Of a stretch of DNA of 64,000 bases, positions 26,096 to 37,380 are shown in pieces. The notes beneath the pieces were generated by a model. That model saw nothing but the letters and a program-made list of their open reading frames with translations, was not told the DNA's origin and made no database searches. The translations under genes were made by a program, and so were the position numbers. Origin of the DNA: Pleurocapsa sp. FMAR1. GTDB taxonomy: Bacteria > Cyanobacteriota > Cyanobacteriia > Cyanobacteriales > Xenococcaceae. Positions within the stretch are counted from its first letter, which is position 1. Each line of letters begins with the position of its first letter. The stretch lies in contig NZ_OY762512.1 of the NCBI RefSeq assembly GCF_963665995.1, positions 4,650,001 through 4,714,000 on the forward strand. Reading direction: 5' to 3'.

Positions 26096-26590
26096 TTAGC
26101 GAGCAGATCTTTTGCCTTTATGTTGTTCCATCAATGTAGCCATTTTTGCTCTTTGTTCGCTGGTTAATATTTCCCTTGTCCGCAGCATAGTCTCAAAGCG
26201 ATTATTATCTGCTTGCTGATGGAGTTTTTCAGTTTTTTGGTGTTGTTGTCGTAATTGTTCGGTACTAGCATCACTGGCTAATAGCGATCGCATGGATTGG
26301 CGTTGTGACTGCATTTGCTCCCGCAAAGCCTCTTTGTCAGTTTTAGACTGGTTTTGTATTGCTTCGATTCTTTGCTTTTGTTCTGTACTGAGATCTAGCT
26401 GTTCGAGCAGTTTGTTCATTCTTTCACCGCGATCGCCTCTTTTTCCTCGTTGGTCGTGATTTTGTGCTATTTTTCCCATAGTTGTCATTGATTCTTGAGC
26501 GTTATTGTCTTGGTTTAAAGTCGCTGCATAAGTACCCAGAGGTAAAATTAATAAAGCTGCTGTTATTGCGGAAAAAGTTTTCTGGTTCAT
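26096..26590 (-). CDS. Spy/CpxP-like periplasmic protein (LTXXQ type)
   Basis: The mature part of this 164-residue protein is a helical, charged chain with two LTXXQ-like segments: LDLSTEQKQRIEAI and ILTSEQRAKMATLM, as in Spy and CpxP chaperones. A signal peptide (KTFSAITAALLILPLGTYAA) precedes. I start at the ATG at 26590, because GAGGAG lies about 10 nt upstream and overlaps the alternative TTG. Such proteins bind unfolded periplasmic proteins or metals and restrain Cpx-type sensors. It is divergent from the two-component genes at 26754, which could control it. Confidence 0.85.
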   Translation of the reverse strand: MNQKTFSAITAALLILPLGTYAATLNQDNNAQESMTTMGKIAQNHDQRGKRGDRGERMNKLLEQLDLSTEQKQRIEAIQNQSKTDKEALREQMQSQRQSMRSLLASDASTEQLRQQHQKTEKLHQQADNNRFETMLRTREILTSEQRAKMATLMEQHKGKRSAR

Positions 26591-26753
26591 CAATTGAAAT
26601 CTCCTCAAATAGCGAGAATTATTTAGTTATTACAATCCTAAGAAACCAAGTATTAAACCACCTCGATCTAAACTCCTAAATCTTTTTGGTACTTTAGGAC
26701 TATTGCCATAACTCATACTAAGTAGATAAATTGAAAAATCATCCTGGTAATCA

Positions 26754-28031
26754 ATGGCTAACTTCAAACATAAACACCCTTTTCGATTACTGCTCTATCT
26801 AGAATGGATCTTGTTGGGAATTGCCTTAATAACTTCATTTAGTGGATTAATTTCTCATCCTCATCCTCGGCATCTTTCGGGACTTCAGCCAACTTGGTTT
26901 AGTTTTTTGGGAATTTTCTGTATCGCCATTTTGGGCTTAATGGGTTGGAAATTGCCACGCAACTCTCAACTATTAAAACAAGTTCATATTATGTGTGGGT
27001 TTGTTCTCTGTTGGTTAATAACTTTGTTGGCAATCAGCGGAGAGAGAATTTTACCAGTTTTACTTTTAATAGTGGCAATTCGCGCCTGTTTATTATTTTC
27101 TTGGAGTGGCAGAGTTTGTGTTGCGATCTTTGCTTATATTTCGTTTTTAACCGTACAAATAATGTCTTTGATGAGAATTAGTCTGTGGGGCATGAGTTTG
27201 GGTAGACCATTACCTCCTATTCTCAGACGTTTACCACCAGATGAATTACGGCGAGTAATGTTTGGCTTGGTTTTTAATTCGGCATTGTTATTCGCTTTTG
27301 TCTTAGCATTTGTACTTTTATTAGTTGGTGCGCTATTGGCAGAGTATGAGAGTAGAGCTAAGTTAGTTCAAGCCAACCGTCGTTTAAGAGAATATGCGCT
27401 ACAAATCGAAAATCAGGCAACCTTACAAGAAAGAAATCGCATTGCCAGAGAAATCCACGATTCAGTTGGTCATTATTTAACCGCTCAAAGTATTCAGTTG
27501 GAAAATACAGCGGTGTTTTTAACTCAAGATCCGCTCAAAGCCGCTAGTCATTTGGCAAAAGCCAGACAGTTAGGCAAAGATGCTTTGGCTAATATTCGTG
27601 CTTCTATAGCGACTTTAAGAAATGACCCAATCAAAGAGCGATCGCTCTTGACAACCATAGAAAAATTAATCCTAGAGTTTCAGTCTAATACCAATATCGC
27701 GATCGCTTCAGAAATTGATTTGATTTCTACATTACCCACTGAGGTTAATACCGCCTTGTACCGTATTGTTCAAGAAGCACTAACTAACATTAGCAAACAT
27801 AGTCAAGCAACCAAAGTACACTTATCCTTAAAAGAAACGGCTGAGAAGATTTTGCTCTCCATACAAGATAATGGCTGTGGCTTTAATCCAAGCGATAATA
27901 CTACTGGCTTTGGTTTACAAGGAATGAAAGAGCGTACCGCAGCGTTACCAGGAAAAATTGCGATTATAAGTAAATACGGTCAAGGATGTCTAATCGATGT
28001 GGAAATTCCCTTGTCTAAGCTTAATTATTAA
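26754..28031 (+). CDS. Membrane histidine kinase, NarL/DesK type
   Basis: The 425-residue kinase has about six transmembrane helices in residues 10-195, then a coiled linker and the HisKA_3 dimerisation helix with phospho-acceptor His235 in ERNRIAREIHDSVGHYL. The HATPase domain shows the N-box in IVQEALTNISKHS, G1 in DNGCGFN and G2 in GFGLQGMKERT. No separate sensory domain is visible, so the signal is probably sensed in the membrane. Its response regulator gene starts 15 bp after its stop. It is divergent from the Spy/CpxP-like gene, a typical envelope-stress layout. Confidence 0.93.
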   Translation: MANFKHKHPFRLLLYLEWILLGIALITSFSGLISHPHPRHLSGLQPTWFSFLGIFCIAILGLMGWKLPRNSQLLKQVHIMCGFVLCWLITLLAISGERILPVLLLIVAIRACLLFSWSGRVCVAIFAYISFLTVQIMSLMRISLWGMSLGRPLPPILRRLPPDELRRVMFGLVFNSALLFAFVLAFVLLLVGALLAEYESRAKLVQANRRLREYALQIENQATLQERNRIAREIHDSVGHYLTAQSIQLENTAVFLTQDPLKAASHLAKARQLGKDALANIRASIATLRNDPIKERSLLTTIEKLILEFQSNTNIAIASEIDLISTLPTEVNTALYRIVQEALTNISKHSQATKVHLSLKETAEKILLSIQDNGCGFNPSDNTTGFGLQGMKERTAALPGKIAIISKYGQGCLIDVEIPLSKLNY

Positions 28032-28046
28032 TAATTCATTAAAATT

Positions 28047-28694
28047 ATGATTCGCGTGTTGTTGGTAGACGATCAAAGTATTGTGCGTGAAGGGTTATCC
28101 AGCCTTTTGCAGACTCATCCTGATTTGGAAGTTGTCGGTGAAGCAGAAAATGGTCAAATAGCAATAGAGCGATCGCTTTCTCTTCAACCTGATGTAGTAT
28201 TAATGGATATCCGAATGCCAATTATGGACGGAGTAGCAGCAATTCGTATTCTTCAAGAACAAGCACCAGAAATTAAGATTTTAGTCTTAACTACTTTTGA
28301 TGACGATGAATATGTTACTCAAGCAATAGCCTATGGCGCGCAAGGCTATTTACTCAAGGATACTCCTTCAGCAGAATTAGCTCAGGCAATTCGTTTGCTC
28401 AATAAAGGCTATAGTCAAATGGGACCAGGGTTGTTGGCTAAAGCAATGAATAACTCTTCTATTCAACAAAAACCTGATGCTATTGCCAATATCCCCGCAG
28501 AATTTGCCCTCTTAACCACCAGAGAAAAAGAAGTACTGCAACTAATTGCTACAGGACATAGTAACAAAGAAATTGCGGTTAAATTGTACATTACAGAGCG
28601 TACTGTAAAAAACCATGTTAATAGTATTTTACGCTCTTTAGATTTACGCGATCGCACTCAGGCTGCTATCTTTGCCAATAGTTTTCGACCCTAA
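28047..28694 (+). CDS. NarL/FixJ-family response regulator
   Basis: The 215-residue regulator has a receiver domain with Asp8/Asp9, phospho-acceptor Asp54 in VVLMDIRMP and Lys104 in YLLKDTPS. A LuxR-type helix-turn-helix follows (LTTREKEVLQLIATGHSNKE then IAVKLYITERTVKNHV). It is 15 bp downstream of the kinase gene and surely its partner. Likely targets, by position, are the Spy/CpxP-like and YHYH genes. Confidence 0.95.
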   Translation: MIRVLLVDDQSIVREGLSSLLQTHPDLEVVGEAENGQIAIERSLSLQPDVVLMDIRMPIMDGVAAIRILQEQAPEIKILVLTTFDDDEYVTQAIAYGAQGYLLKDTPSAELAQAIRLLNKGYSQMGPGLLAKAMNNSSIQQKPDAIANIPAEFALLTTREKEVLQLIATGHSNKEIAVKLYITERTVKNHVNSILRSLDLRDRTQAAIFANSFRP

Positions 28695-29247
28695 TTTTTA
28701 GCAAACTTTATATATGTTGATATTTAATGCCTAATTGCTAAAAAATTAACTCTTCGTTACTTAAAAAAAATCTCGATCTTTAATCAACCAGAAATTAGTG
28801 GGTATTTACCGAGATTACTAGTATTGCGATCGCTATAACTGCTCTATACTCAACAGCTTATTGAAGACTATAGGCTATATTTATCAAGGCTTTGAGCTAA
28901 TTCTTATTTTAAAGCTGCTTTAGTTAGGGAGTTTGCCAATAATCTAGCTTTTTATTTAATAATTGGCTTTTTTGTCTTTTGTCTTTATTTATTATAAATA
29001 AGATCACAAAATATGCTTTTTAGTTTTTATTAGGTTTCTAATAAAGATTGAACTTATTAAAAACGAACATACAGGTATATAATCTTAAATACCCTTTACA
29101 AAGCCAGTTTTCAAAGAGAAACAGCCTTTATTTTCTGGTTCAATTAGCTCATAATGCAGACATGGACGTAAAACCAGATACAAAAATTACGCCAAGGGCG
29201 ATCGAGCTTAAATAAACTCTTATATTAAAAAGCAAGGAGAAACAAAC
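28695..29247. other. Long leader region upstream of chlL
   Basis: This 553-bp stretch has no supported gene. It is AT-rich with a HIP1 site near 28827. AAGGAG at 29234-29239 is the chlL ribosome binding site. The only motif I can point to is AAGCCAGTTTTCAA at 29101-29114, repeated upstream of the DUF5331 gene. The length suggests a regulated promoter or an untranslated leader. Confidence 0.5.
29101..29114 (+). promoter_or_regulatory. 14-bp motif shared by the chlL and DUF5331 upstream regions
   Basis: AAGCCAGTTTTCAA occurs 134 bp before chlL and again at 30227-30240, 62 bp before the DUF5331 gene, in the same orientation. It could be a common operator or a duplicated leader remnant. No known binding protein is assigned. 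Confidence 0.35.
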
Positions 29248-30120
29248 GTGGGTCAGATAAGATTAGCAGTTTACGGCAAAGGCGGAATCGGTAAATCTAC
29301 AACTAGCTGCAACATTTCCGCAGCCTTGGCAAAGAGAGGCAAAAAAGTATTACAAATTGGCTGCGATCCTAAACACGACAGCACATTTACCCTGACAGGA
29401 TTTCTCATTCCTACTATTATTGATACCCTTCAAGAAAAAGACTTTCACTATGAAGACATTTGGCCTGAAGACGTAATCTATGAAGGTTATGGCGGAGTAA
29501 GCTGTGTAGAAGCGGGTGGACCTCCTGCGGGTGCTGGTTGTGGTGGCTATGTAGTTGGCGAAACCGTCAAGCTACTTAAGGAATTAAATGCTTTTGATGA
29601 GTATGACGTTATTTTGTTTGATGTCTTAGGTGACGTCGTATGTGGTGGCTTTGCTGCACCGCTTAACTATGCTGACTACTGCATGATTGTGACTGATAAT
29701 GGTTTTGATGCCTTGTTTGCAGCTAACCGCATTGCAGCCTCCGTTAGAGAAAAAGCTCGTACGCATTCATTGCGTCTGGCAGGTTTGATTGGTAATCGAA
29801 CTTCCAAGCGGGATTTGATTGATAAGTATATTGAAAGCGTACCTATGCCTGTGTTGGAGATTCTTCCTTTAATTGAAGACATTCGCGTATCTCGTGTTAA
29901 GGGTAAAACCTTGTTTGAAATGGCAGAAAGCGATCCTTCCCTAGCTTATGTGTGTGACTACTATCTCAACATTGCCGATCAGCTTTTGGCTGCACCAGAA
30001 GGAGTTGTCCCCAACGAAGCACAAGATAGAGATGTATTCTCCTTGTTGTCTGACTACTACCTAAATCCTCCCGCAGCTAAAGCAGACAAAGAGGAAGAAT
30101 TAGACATGATGATGGTTTAA
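29248..30120 (+). CDS. chlL: Light-independent protochlorophyllide reductase, ATP-binding subunit ChlL
   Basis: ChlL is the nitrogenase-iron-protein-like electron donor of dark-operative protochlorophyllide reductase, which makes chlorophyllide without light. In the 290-residue chain the P-loop [10 protein letters not shown] lies at 10-19, and the [4Fe-4S] cluster cysteines are Cys98 ([10 protein letters not shown]) and Cys132 ([10 protein letters not shown]). The start is GTG at 29248 with AAGGAG 8 nt upstream. It is followed by DUF5331 and chlN, the usual cyanobacterial order. Expression would matter in darkness or low oxygen, since the clusters are oxygen-sensitive. Confidence 0.97.
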   Translation: MGQIRLAVYGKGGIGKSTTSCNISAALAKRGKKVLQIGCDPKHDSTFTLTGFLIPTIIDTLQEKDFHYEDIWPEDVIYEGYGGVSCVEAGGPPAGAGCGGYVVGETVKLLKELNAFDEYDVILFDVLGDVVCGGFAAPLNYADYCMIVTDNGFDALFAANRIAASVREKARTHSLRLAGLIGNRTSKRDLIDKYIESVPMPVLEILPLIEDIRVSRVKGKTLFEMAESDPSLAYVCDYYLNIADQLLAAPEGVVPNEAQDRDVFSLLSDYYLNPPAAKADKEEELDMMMV

Positions 30121-30301
30121 ATCAATGATCAATGAACAATTATCAATGAACAATGGATAATTAGCGATCGCAATTTAACTTAGAGATGCAATTTGTTGTG
30201 TCTCTAATAAGGATTAATAATAAATTAAGCCAGTTTTCAACTTCAAAGTCAATTCTGGGAAAAATAGATTTATCAACAAATTTATTTGGACTAGAAAAAT
30301 C

Positions 30302-32127
<1,826 letters not shown>

Positions 32128-32150
32128 GTAATAATTAAACAGTTTAATTC

Positions 32151-32185
32151 TAGGGGTATTTAATTCAATTACCCCTATTTTTATT
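32151..32185 (+). terminator. Rho-independent terminator after chlN
   Basis: TAGGGGTA (32151-32158) pairs with TACCCCTA (32170-32177), followed by TTTTTATTT. It lies 24 bp after the chlN stop and extends into the end of the convergent gene at 32181. Confidence 0.8.
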
Positions 32186-32549
32186 TGGTGATATTTTCCT
32201 TTATGAACGTCAATTTCAATCCTGGTAAATCGGCTTCATTAAGTCTCCTTGTTATCTCTTGTTTTGCAGCTTCAAAAGTAGAATATTGCTCACTCATTCC
32301 AAAGGGAATCCAAACGCTATATTTCATTTTCTCCAGTTTAATATTAACTTTCGCTGGGGAAATAAATTTTCGTGGCGATACATAAAATTTTTCAACAGCA
32401 CTTTCATCATTGTTTAAGCCCGTAGATGCTTTGGCAAAACCTTTTAAATATTCTTCTACTAATAACCAACCTTTTTTATCTACTCCAGCTAATAAATAAA
32501 TAGTATCAAATTGGTCAAATGAAGTATTGATGATTTTACCGTTAACCAT
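32181..32549 (-). CDS. Hypothetical protein paired with GIY-YIG gene
   Basis: A 122-residue soluble protein of mixed alpha/beta look, with FYVSPRKFISPAKVNIKLEKMK and WIPFGMSEQYSTFEAAKQEI. I recognise no family. It follows the GIY-YIG gene on the same strand after 29 bp, so the two probably form an operon. Both are more AT-rich than the chl genes beside them, suggesting they were acquired together. A role as a partner or regulator of the nuclease is plausible. Confidence 0.6.
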   Translation of the reverse strand: MVNGKIINTSFDQFDTIYLLAGVDKKGWLLVEEYLKGFAKASTGLNNDESAVEKFYVSPRKFISPAKVNIKLEKMKYSVWIPFGMSEQYSTFEAAKQEITRRLNEADLPGLKLTFIKENITK

Positions 32550-32578
32550 TCCATAGATAGAATTTTGACTAAAAAAAG

Positions 32579-33724
32579 TTAATTATCAATGGTTTGTTGA
32601 AATAAATATATTGCTTTTGTGCTAATATTAAAGCATCGAAGATATAGACCTATACGATTTTCATACCTCTGTTTATTATATATAATATTTCCTCTGTCGT
32701 ATTTATTATTATCAATTCCTCTACTTATTAGCAATTCATCAATTGTAGTGAAATCAGAATCAATTGGTCTTGATTTGATTGGGCGAGAACGACTGCCTAC
32801 TCCTCTTTTTCCTGTTTTATGATCTTCGCTAAATTTATAGAATTTTTGTTTTACAGCTTTAGTATCTACCGATTCATTAAACAGTAAAGGAATTAAATCT
32901 AAGGTGTAAGGTTTAATTCTTTGTAATCTTATTTTGTTTGATTGTTGTTCTGAATTGCAATTTTGAATTGTAAAAAGTGATTCTGGAGTTACAACTTTGA
33001 ATGATTCTTTCGCAATTTTGGTATCATTATATTTTTGAGTATTTTCCTTTCCTAGCCAAACACTCAAATCATTCACTTCGATAACATGACCATTGACATT
33101 TAGACGAAACATAAAAGGATAGCCTTTAGGAAAACCTTCCCATTTACTTGCGTAAGCTTTGCGAGTACTAAATGCTTTTTTGATTAATGCTTGATGTTCG
33201 TTGACCGATTGAGGATTTAATGTGGTTTTAAAAGCATTTAAATCCAAACAGATATGAATAATTGGTAAATCTAATATTTGCTCTTGTATCAGCCATGCTA
33301 TGCCGATTCTATCCTTTATTTCTCTTCGAGGTGGTTCAACTCCTAAGATGAAAGCGAAGTCAGATATAGTAGCAATTGTTTCTCTCAGTAAAGTTTCTGT
33401 AGGACGAACTTTTTTACTTTTAACAGGACTATTGTTGAGATGTGGATTATATTTTTTTATTTGTTGTTTTTCTCTTCGATCTAGTTCAGAGAAATTAATT
33501 TGTTCGTAATAAATATTAAAGTACTTATGTTTTAGATGTTTTAACTGATAAATTCGATGATGGGCTTTACCTTGCCAACGTTTACATATATTCTTAGCTT
33601 TTCCTATGTACCAAACTATTTGCTTTTCATCAACAACATAGTATATCCCCGAATATTCTGGTAATAACTCTTTCGTTTCCAAACTTACTTTCGGAAGATT
33701 TAAAATTTTAGAATCAGCAAGCAA
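32579..33724 (-). CDS. GIY-YIG nuclease-domain protein
   Basis: Residues 20-95 of this 381-residue protein match a GIY-YIG domain: YSGIYYVVDEKQIVWYIGKAKN, the catalytic Arg in ICKRWQGKAHHRIYQLK, and a metal-binding Glu in INFSELDRREKQQIKKYNP-like sequence. The remaining 280 residues match nothing I recognise. The frame opens with TTG at 33724. GIY-YIG proteins include homing endonucleases, repair and restriction enzymes; no intron or second copy is seen here. The sequence is AT-rich compared with its neighbours. Confidence 0.75.
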   Translation of the reverse strand: MLADSKILNLPKVSLETKELLPEYSGIYYVVDEKQIVWYIGKAKNICKRWQGKAHHRIYQLKHLKHKYFNIYYEQINFSELDRREKQQIKKYNPHLNNSPVKSKKVRPTETLLRETIATISDFAFILGVEPPRREIKDRIGIAWLIQEQILDLPIIHICLDLNAFKTTLNPQSVNEHQALIKKAFSTRKAYASKWEGFPKGYPFMFRLNVNGHVIEVNDLSVWLGKENTQKYNDTKIAKESFKVVTPESLFTIQNCNSEQQSNKIRLQRIKPYTLDLIPLLFNESVDTKAVKQKFYKFSEDHKTGKRGVGSRSRPIKSRPIDSDFTTIDELLISRGIDNNKYDRGNIIYNKQRYENRIGLYLRCFNISTKAIYLFQQTIDN

Positions 33725-34055
33725 TATATTTTACTCCTACAAGCTCTGATTTACTAATTCTATTTTTTCATGTTATGTTCATTAAAATAAGCCATAAACT
33801 AAGCTGTTTATATAGTAGATAAAGGTAAAAATTAAGGATAAAACTAATTATTAGAAGAATTGAAGGAAGTACAAAGAGAATAATAGTAAATAAGTCAATA
33901 TAGTATGGTTATTTAATGGTCGGATTAAGATCGATTATTTTTAGTCACAATACCAAAGTTGAGCGATCGCTTAGGTTATGTAGAATATCCAGACAACATG
34001 GCTAGCACTCAAATATCATTATTGATAAATAAATATATCAAGGTTAAAAAACAGA
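33725..34055. other. Empty AT-rich gap
   Basis: About 330 bp with one HIP1 site near 33964 and no supported gene, hairpin terminator or repeat of the families listed. It separates the nuclease pair from the gene at 34056. Confidence 0.5.
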
Positions 34056-35660
34056 CTATAATTCAAAATTAGGCATCAATTGTAAAACTCCCATGCCCAA
34101 TTCTGAACCTTTAATGGACTTCAATTCAAATAAAGCCAATATATCTTTTGCTTGAGGATTACCACGGTTGACTCCCGTCACTCCCATGGCAATTACCAAA
34201 CTACAGTATCCTTTTGTTTGTTGGCAGCGTTGATGCCATTTTTCTAGGGCTTTAACCTGCTGCGCTACATCATGAGAATATTCGGCAAATATAAATAGCT
34301 CATCACTTCCTGTTTGTAACATACCCAAATCATAAATTTCTCCGCTAAAAGGATCGTTACCAGGATTGAAGCAAACTGCTTTCAAGCCTCCAGCAGCGTG
34401 AATTTTGGTGATTAGTTCTTTGGCTTTAGGACGGGTAGTTTGAATAAAAATTGTCGGCAATGTTTTACCTTTAGATACAATTCCCAAAGATTGATAGTAA
34501 GTTTTTGACTGATGTTTTGCTTGTTCAATTAGCTCCCCAGAAATACTAGCAAGGCTAATCAAAGCACCATCAGGGATTAAATCTTCTTGGATAGGAATAT
34601 CTATTTCTTGGGTTTGGTCGCGATCGCTCGTACCCAGATTTAATAATTCTTCTGCTAGTTCTGGCAAGGTAGAAACTGTAGTCGAGATGGTTTTCTTGTC
34701 CTTGGCAAATTCTGGTAAAGATATGCGATAGGATTTTGATATCGCCTTAATTGGCTCTGTCTCTAGTGCTTGACGATTGTTTCTACAAAAGCGCAACAAA
34801 GATTCTAGAGCAATATAAACTATTTTTGCTTCTTCCTCGTCCAAGAAAGGACGCATTCCCTCAAAAGGATGAAGGCTACCAAAAAAAGGTTCAATTTGAG
34901 TGATGTTTAATAAGTCTTCTTCTTCTAACTCTACCTCTTCGTAATTCAGAAACCAGCAGTCTTGAGCTAAGAAAGCCCGTTCTAATTCGGCTGCTGACTT
35001 GTTTTCTCCTAAAGCAGCAGAGCGAAAATTTTTCAGAGAATCTAAAGAGCGATATAGCAATACCCCATATTCTGCTGACATCATGCCCATAACGCACAAA
35101 TATACCTGCTCGATTTCACAATCTTTAAATTCAATCTGCACAATATCGCTATCGGCTAGTAACTCCCAAGGAGAATTTTGCCAAATTTTGTCAGCTACCT
35201 CTTTAATCGGTTCTTCGTATAGTTTTGGCAAAGTAGATAGTTGACTATCATCCATCTCTGAAAATCCCTCAAACAGCCGATCGATTAAGGGAAGCTGAGG
35301 AGAATATTCAATATTTATCTCTAAATCCTGTAATACACCCCGCAAGAAAAACTGAAGTTCGCGATCGCGCACGATAATTTTTTGGGGACGATGGGGTTGT
35401 CCAGGATGATGAGGAGATTCAATGGCTCGTAATAAGGTTCTGGCGATCGCTTCAATACCTGTCTCTTCAGAAACGACATCCATTGCCCTAACTGCTCCTT
35501 CAGAGCCATCTACCCAAATTACGCACTCTTCATCGGCATTTTGATCGTTGTCTAAATGAAATGCCATATTTCCTAATGGACGACGATCGCCTTCCCAAAC
35601 GCCTGGAACTTGGGCAATTTTTATTAGTCTACTTTTAGTTGTGGGAGGGAGAGTCGTCAT
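34056..35660 (-). CDS. Conserved cyanobacterial protein (DUF6930/DUF7309-like)
   Basis: The 534-residue soluble protein starts with VWEGDRRPLGNMAFHLDND, VIWVDGSEGAVRAMDVVSEETG and RPQKIIVRDRELQFFLRGVL. It has an acidic middle segment (EEVELEEEDLL) and ends with a second conserved part, GLKAVCFNPGNDPFSGEIYDLGML. From memory this resembles the DUF6930/DUF7309 class restricted largely to cyanobacteria; I am not certain. No catalytic motif is evident. It sits 21 bp downstream of citramalate synthase on the same strand and is probably co-transcribed with it, but a metabolic connection is not evident. Confidence 0.8.
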   Translation of the reverse strand: MTTLPPTTKSRLIKIAQVPGVWEGDRRPLGNMAFHLDNDQNADEECVIWVDGSEGAVRAMDVVSEETGIEAIARTLLRAIESPHHPGQPHRPQKIIVRDRELQFFLRGVLQDLEINIEYSPQLPLIDRLFEGFSEMDDSQLSTLPKLYEEPIKEVADKIWQNSPWELLADSDIVQIEFKDCEIEQVYLCVMGMMSAEYGVLLYRSLDSLKNFRSAALGENKSAAELERAFLAQDCWFLNYEEVELEEEDLLNITQIEPFFGSLHPFEGMRPFLDEEEAKIVYIALESLLRFCRNNRQALETEPIKAISKSYRISLPEFAKDKKTISTTVSTLPELAEELLNLGTSDRDQTQEIDIPIQEDLIPDGALISLASISGELIEQAKHQSKTYYQSLGIVSKGKTLPTIFIQTTRPKAKELITKIHAAGGLKAVCFNPGNDPFSGEIYDLGMLQTGSDELFIFAEYSHDVAQQVKALEKWHQRCQQTKGYCSLVIAMGVTGVNRGNPQAKDILALFELKSIKGSELGMGVLQLMPNFEL

Positions 35661-35681
35661 AAATATTTTAAATTACCTTGC

Positions 35682-37310
35682 TTAATTAGTAATACCTACT
35701 TTATTTTTCTGGGCAGCCTGCAATAATAAACCATACTCTATACCTTCGACTAGTGCCTGATAAGAAGCATCTAGAATATTTACCGACACGCCGATAGTTG
35801 TCCACCGTTCTACCCCATTACTTGATTCTACTAATACACGGGTTTTAGCTGCTGTGCCTGCATTACCGTCCAAAATACGCACTTTATAATCTGCTAAATA
35901 GCAGTCGGCAATCTGAGGATAAAACTTAACTAATGCTTTGCGTAAAGCACTATCTAAAGCAGCCACAGGACCATTTCCTTCTGCCACCTCTAATAATTTT
36001 TTACTATCTACTTCTACTTTTATGGTAGCTAAAGCTTTGCTGGCTAAGTTATCTTCTTGATGAATATTGCAGTGAACTTGGAAACCCTTTAGCTGAAAAA
36101 GCTGTTTATGAGGATAAAGTATCGAACGCATTAGTAATTCAAAACTAGCCTCAGCAGCCTCAAACTGATATCCCTGGTTTTCTAAAGTTTTTAGCTTCTC
36201 TAAAATTTGACGGCAGGTAACGTCTTGTTTACTCAGGTTAATGCCAAACTTAGCAGCATAATGTAAAACATTACTTAAGCCTGATTGATCGGAAATAACA
36301 ATACGTCTTTGATTACCAATTAATTCGGGTTGAATATGTTCGTAAGTTAAGGGATTTTTCTCAACGGCTGAAACATGAACCCCCGCCTTATGAGCAAATG
36401 CCGATCGCCCGACAAACGGCGCACAATCATCAGGAGCAAGATTGACTATTTCGCTAATATAACGACTGTTAGGACTTAGCTGTTCTAGCTGCTGCTCTCC
36501 CAAGCACTGATAGCCTAACTTTAGCTGTAGATTGGGAATTAGAGTGCAAAGATTAGCATTTCCGCATCTTTCACCATAACCGTTGATAGTTCCTTGTACC
36601 ATCGTTGCCCCTGCTCTGACAGCAGCGATCGCATTGGCTACCGCCGTTCCTGAGTCATTGTGGGTATGAATACCAAGCTGCCCTACTTCACTGTTCTTTA
36701 ATTCGGGAATTGCGCCTATTACCTCAGTTACAGTTTGACTAATTTCGTGAGGTAAAGTGCCGCCGTTAGTATCGCACAAAACTAGCCATTTTGCCCCAGT
36801 TTCCAAAGCTGTTCTCAGAGTTTTAAGAGCATATTCAGGGTTATGCTTATAGCCATCAAACCAGTGTTCAGCGTCGTATATTACTTTTCTACCTTGGCTA
36901 CGAAGATACTCAATTGTATCGGCGATCATAGCTAGATTTTCTTCAAGGCTAGTTTTCAAAGTTTCTTGGACATGGAGATCCCATGACTTACCAAAAATAG
37001 TTACCCAAGAAGTTCCCGCAGCTAAAATCGCCTGAAGCATCTTATCTTCTACTGCATCCAAATTAGGACGACGAGTAGAACAAAAAGCCACCACCTGCGA
37101 GTTTTTTAGTGGTTCTTCTTTTAATCGCCAAAAAAACTGCACATCTTTAGGATTTGCTCCCGGCCATCCCCCTTCAATAAAGGGAACTCTCATTTGATCG
37201 AGCCTGTGGGCAATTTTGAGCTTATCATCTAAGGACAGAGAAATTCCCTCTCCTTGAGAACCGTCTCTTAAGGTGGTGTCGTAAATCCAAATTGGTGATT
37301 TTTGATTCAT
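35682..37310 (-). CDS. cimA: (R)-citramalate synthase CimA
   Basis: The 542-residue enzyme belongs to the isopropylmalate/homocitrate synthase group. The N-terminal TIM barrel shows the metal- and substrate-binding WIYDTTLRDGSQGEGISL, the divalent-metal site HTHNDSG with GATMVQGTINGYGERCGNAN, and the C-terminal regulatory LeuA domain from about residue 400. FAHKAGVHVSAVEKNP is typical of CimA. It condenses acetyl-CoA and pyruvate to citramalate, the threonine-independent entry into isoleucine synthesis. It is transcribed with the DUF6930-like gene. Confidence 0.9.
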   Translation of the reverse strand: MNQKSPIWIYDTTLRDGSQGEGISLSLDDKLKIAHRLDQMRVPFIEGGWPGANPKDVQFFWRLKEEPLKNSQVVAFCSTRRPNLDAVEDKMLQAILAAGTSWVTIFGKSWDLHVQETLKTSLEENLAMIADTIEYLRSQGRKVIYDAEHWFDGYKHNPEYALKTLRTALETGAKWLVLCDTNGGTLPHEISQTVTEVIGAIPELKNSEVGQLGIHTHNDSGTAVANAIAAVRAGATMVQGTINGYGERCGNANLCTLIPNLQLKLGYQCLGEQQLEQLSPNSRYISEIVNLAPDDCAPFVGRSAFAHKAGVHVSAVEKNPLTYEHIQPELIGNQRRIVISDQSGLSNVLHYAAKFGINLSKQDVTCRQILEKLKTLENQGYQFEAAEASFELLMRSILYPHKQLFQLKGFQVHCNIHQEDNLASKALATIKVEVDSKKLLEVAEGNGPVAALDSALRKALVKFYPQIADCYLADYKVRILDGNAGTAAKTRVLVESSNGVERWTTIGVSVNILDASYQALVEGIEYGLLLQAAQKNKVGITN

Positions 37311-37380
37311 GAAGTCAATTATTACTCCAATCAGAGTTAAGAAATGTTAAATTACTCGCAGATAATCAGTAATTATATAA

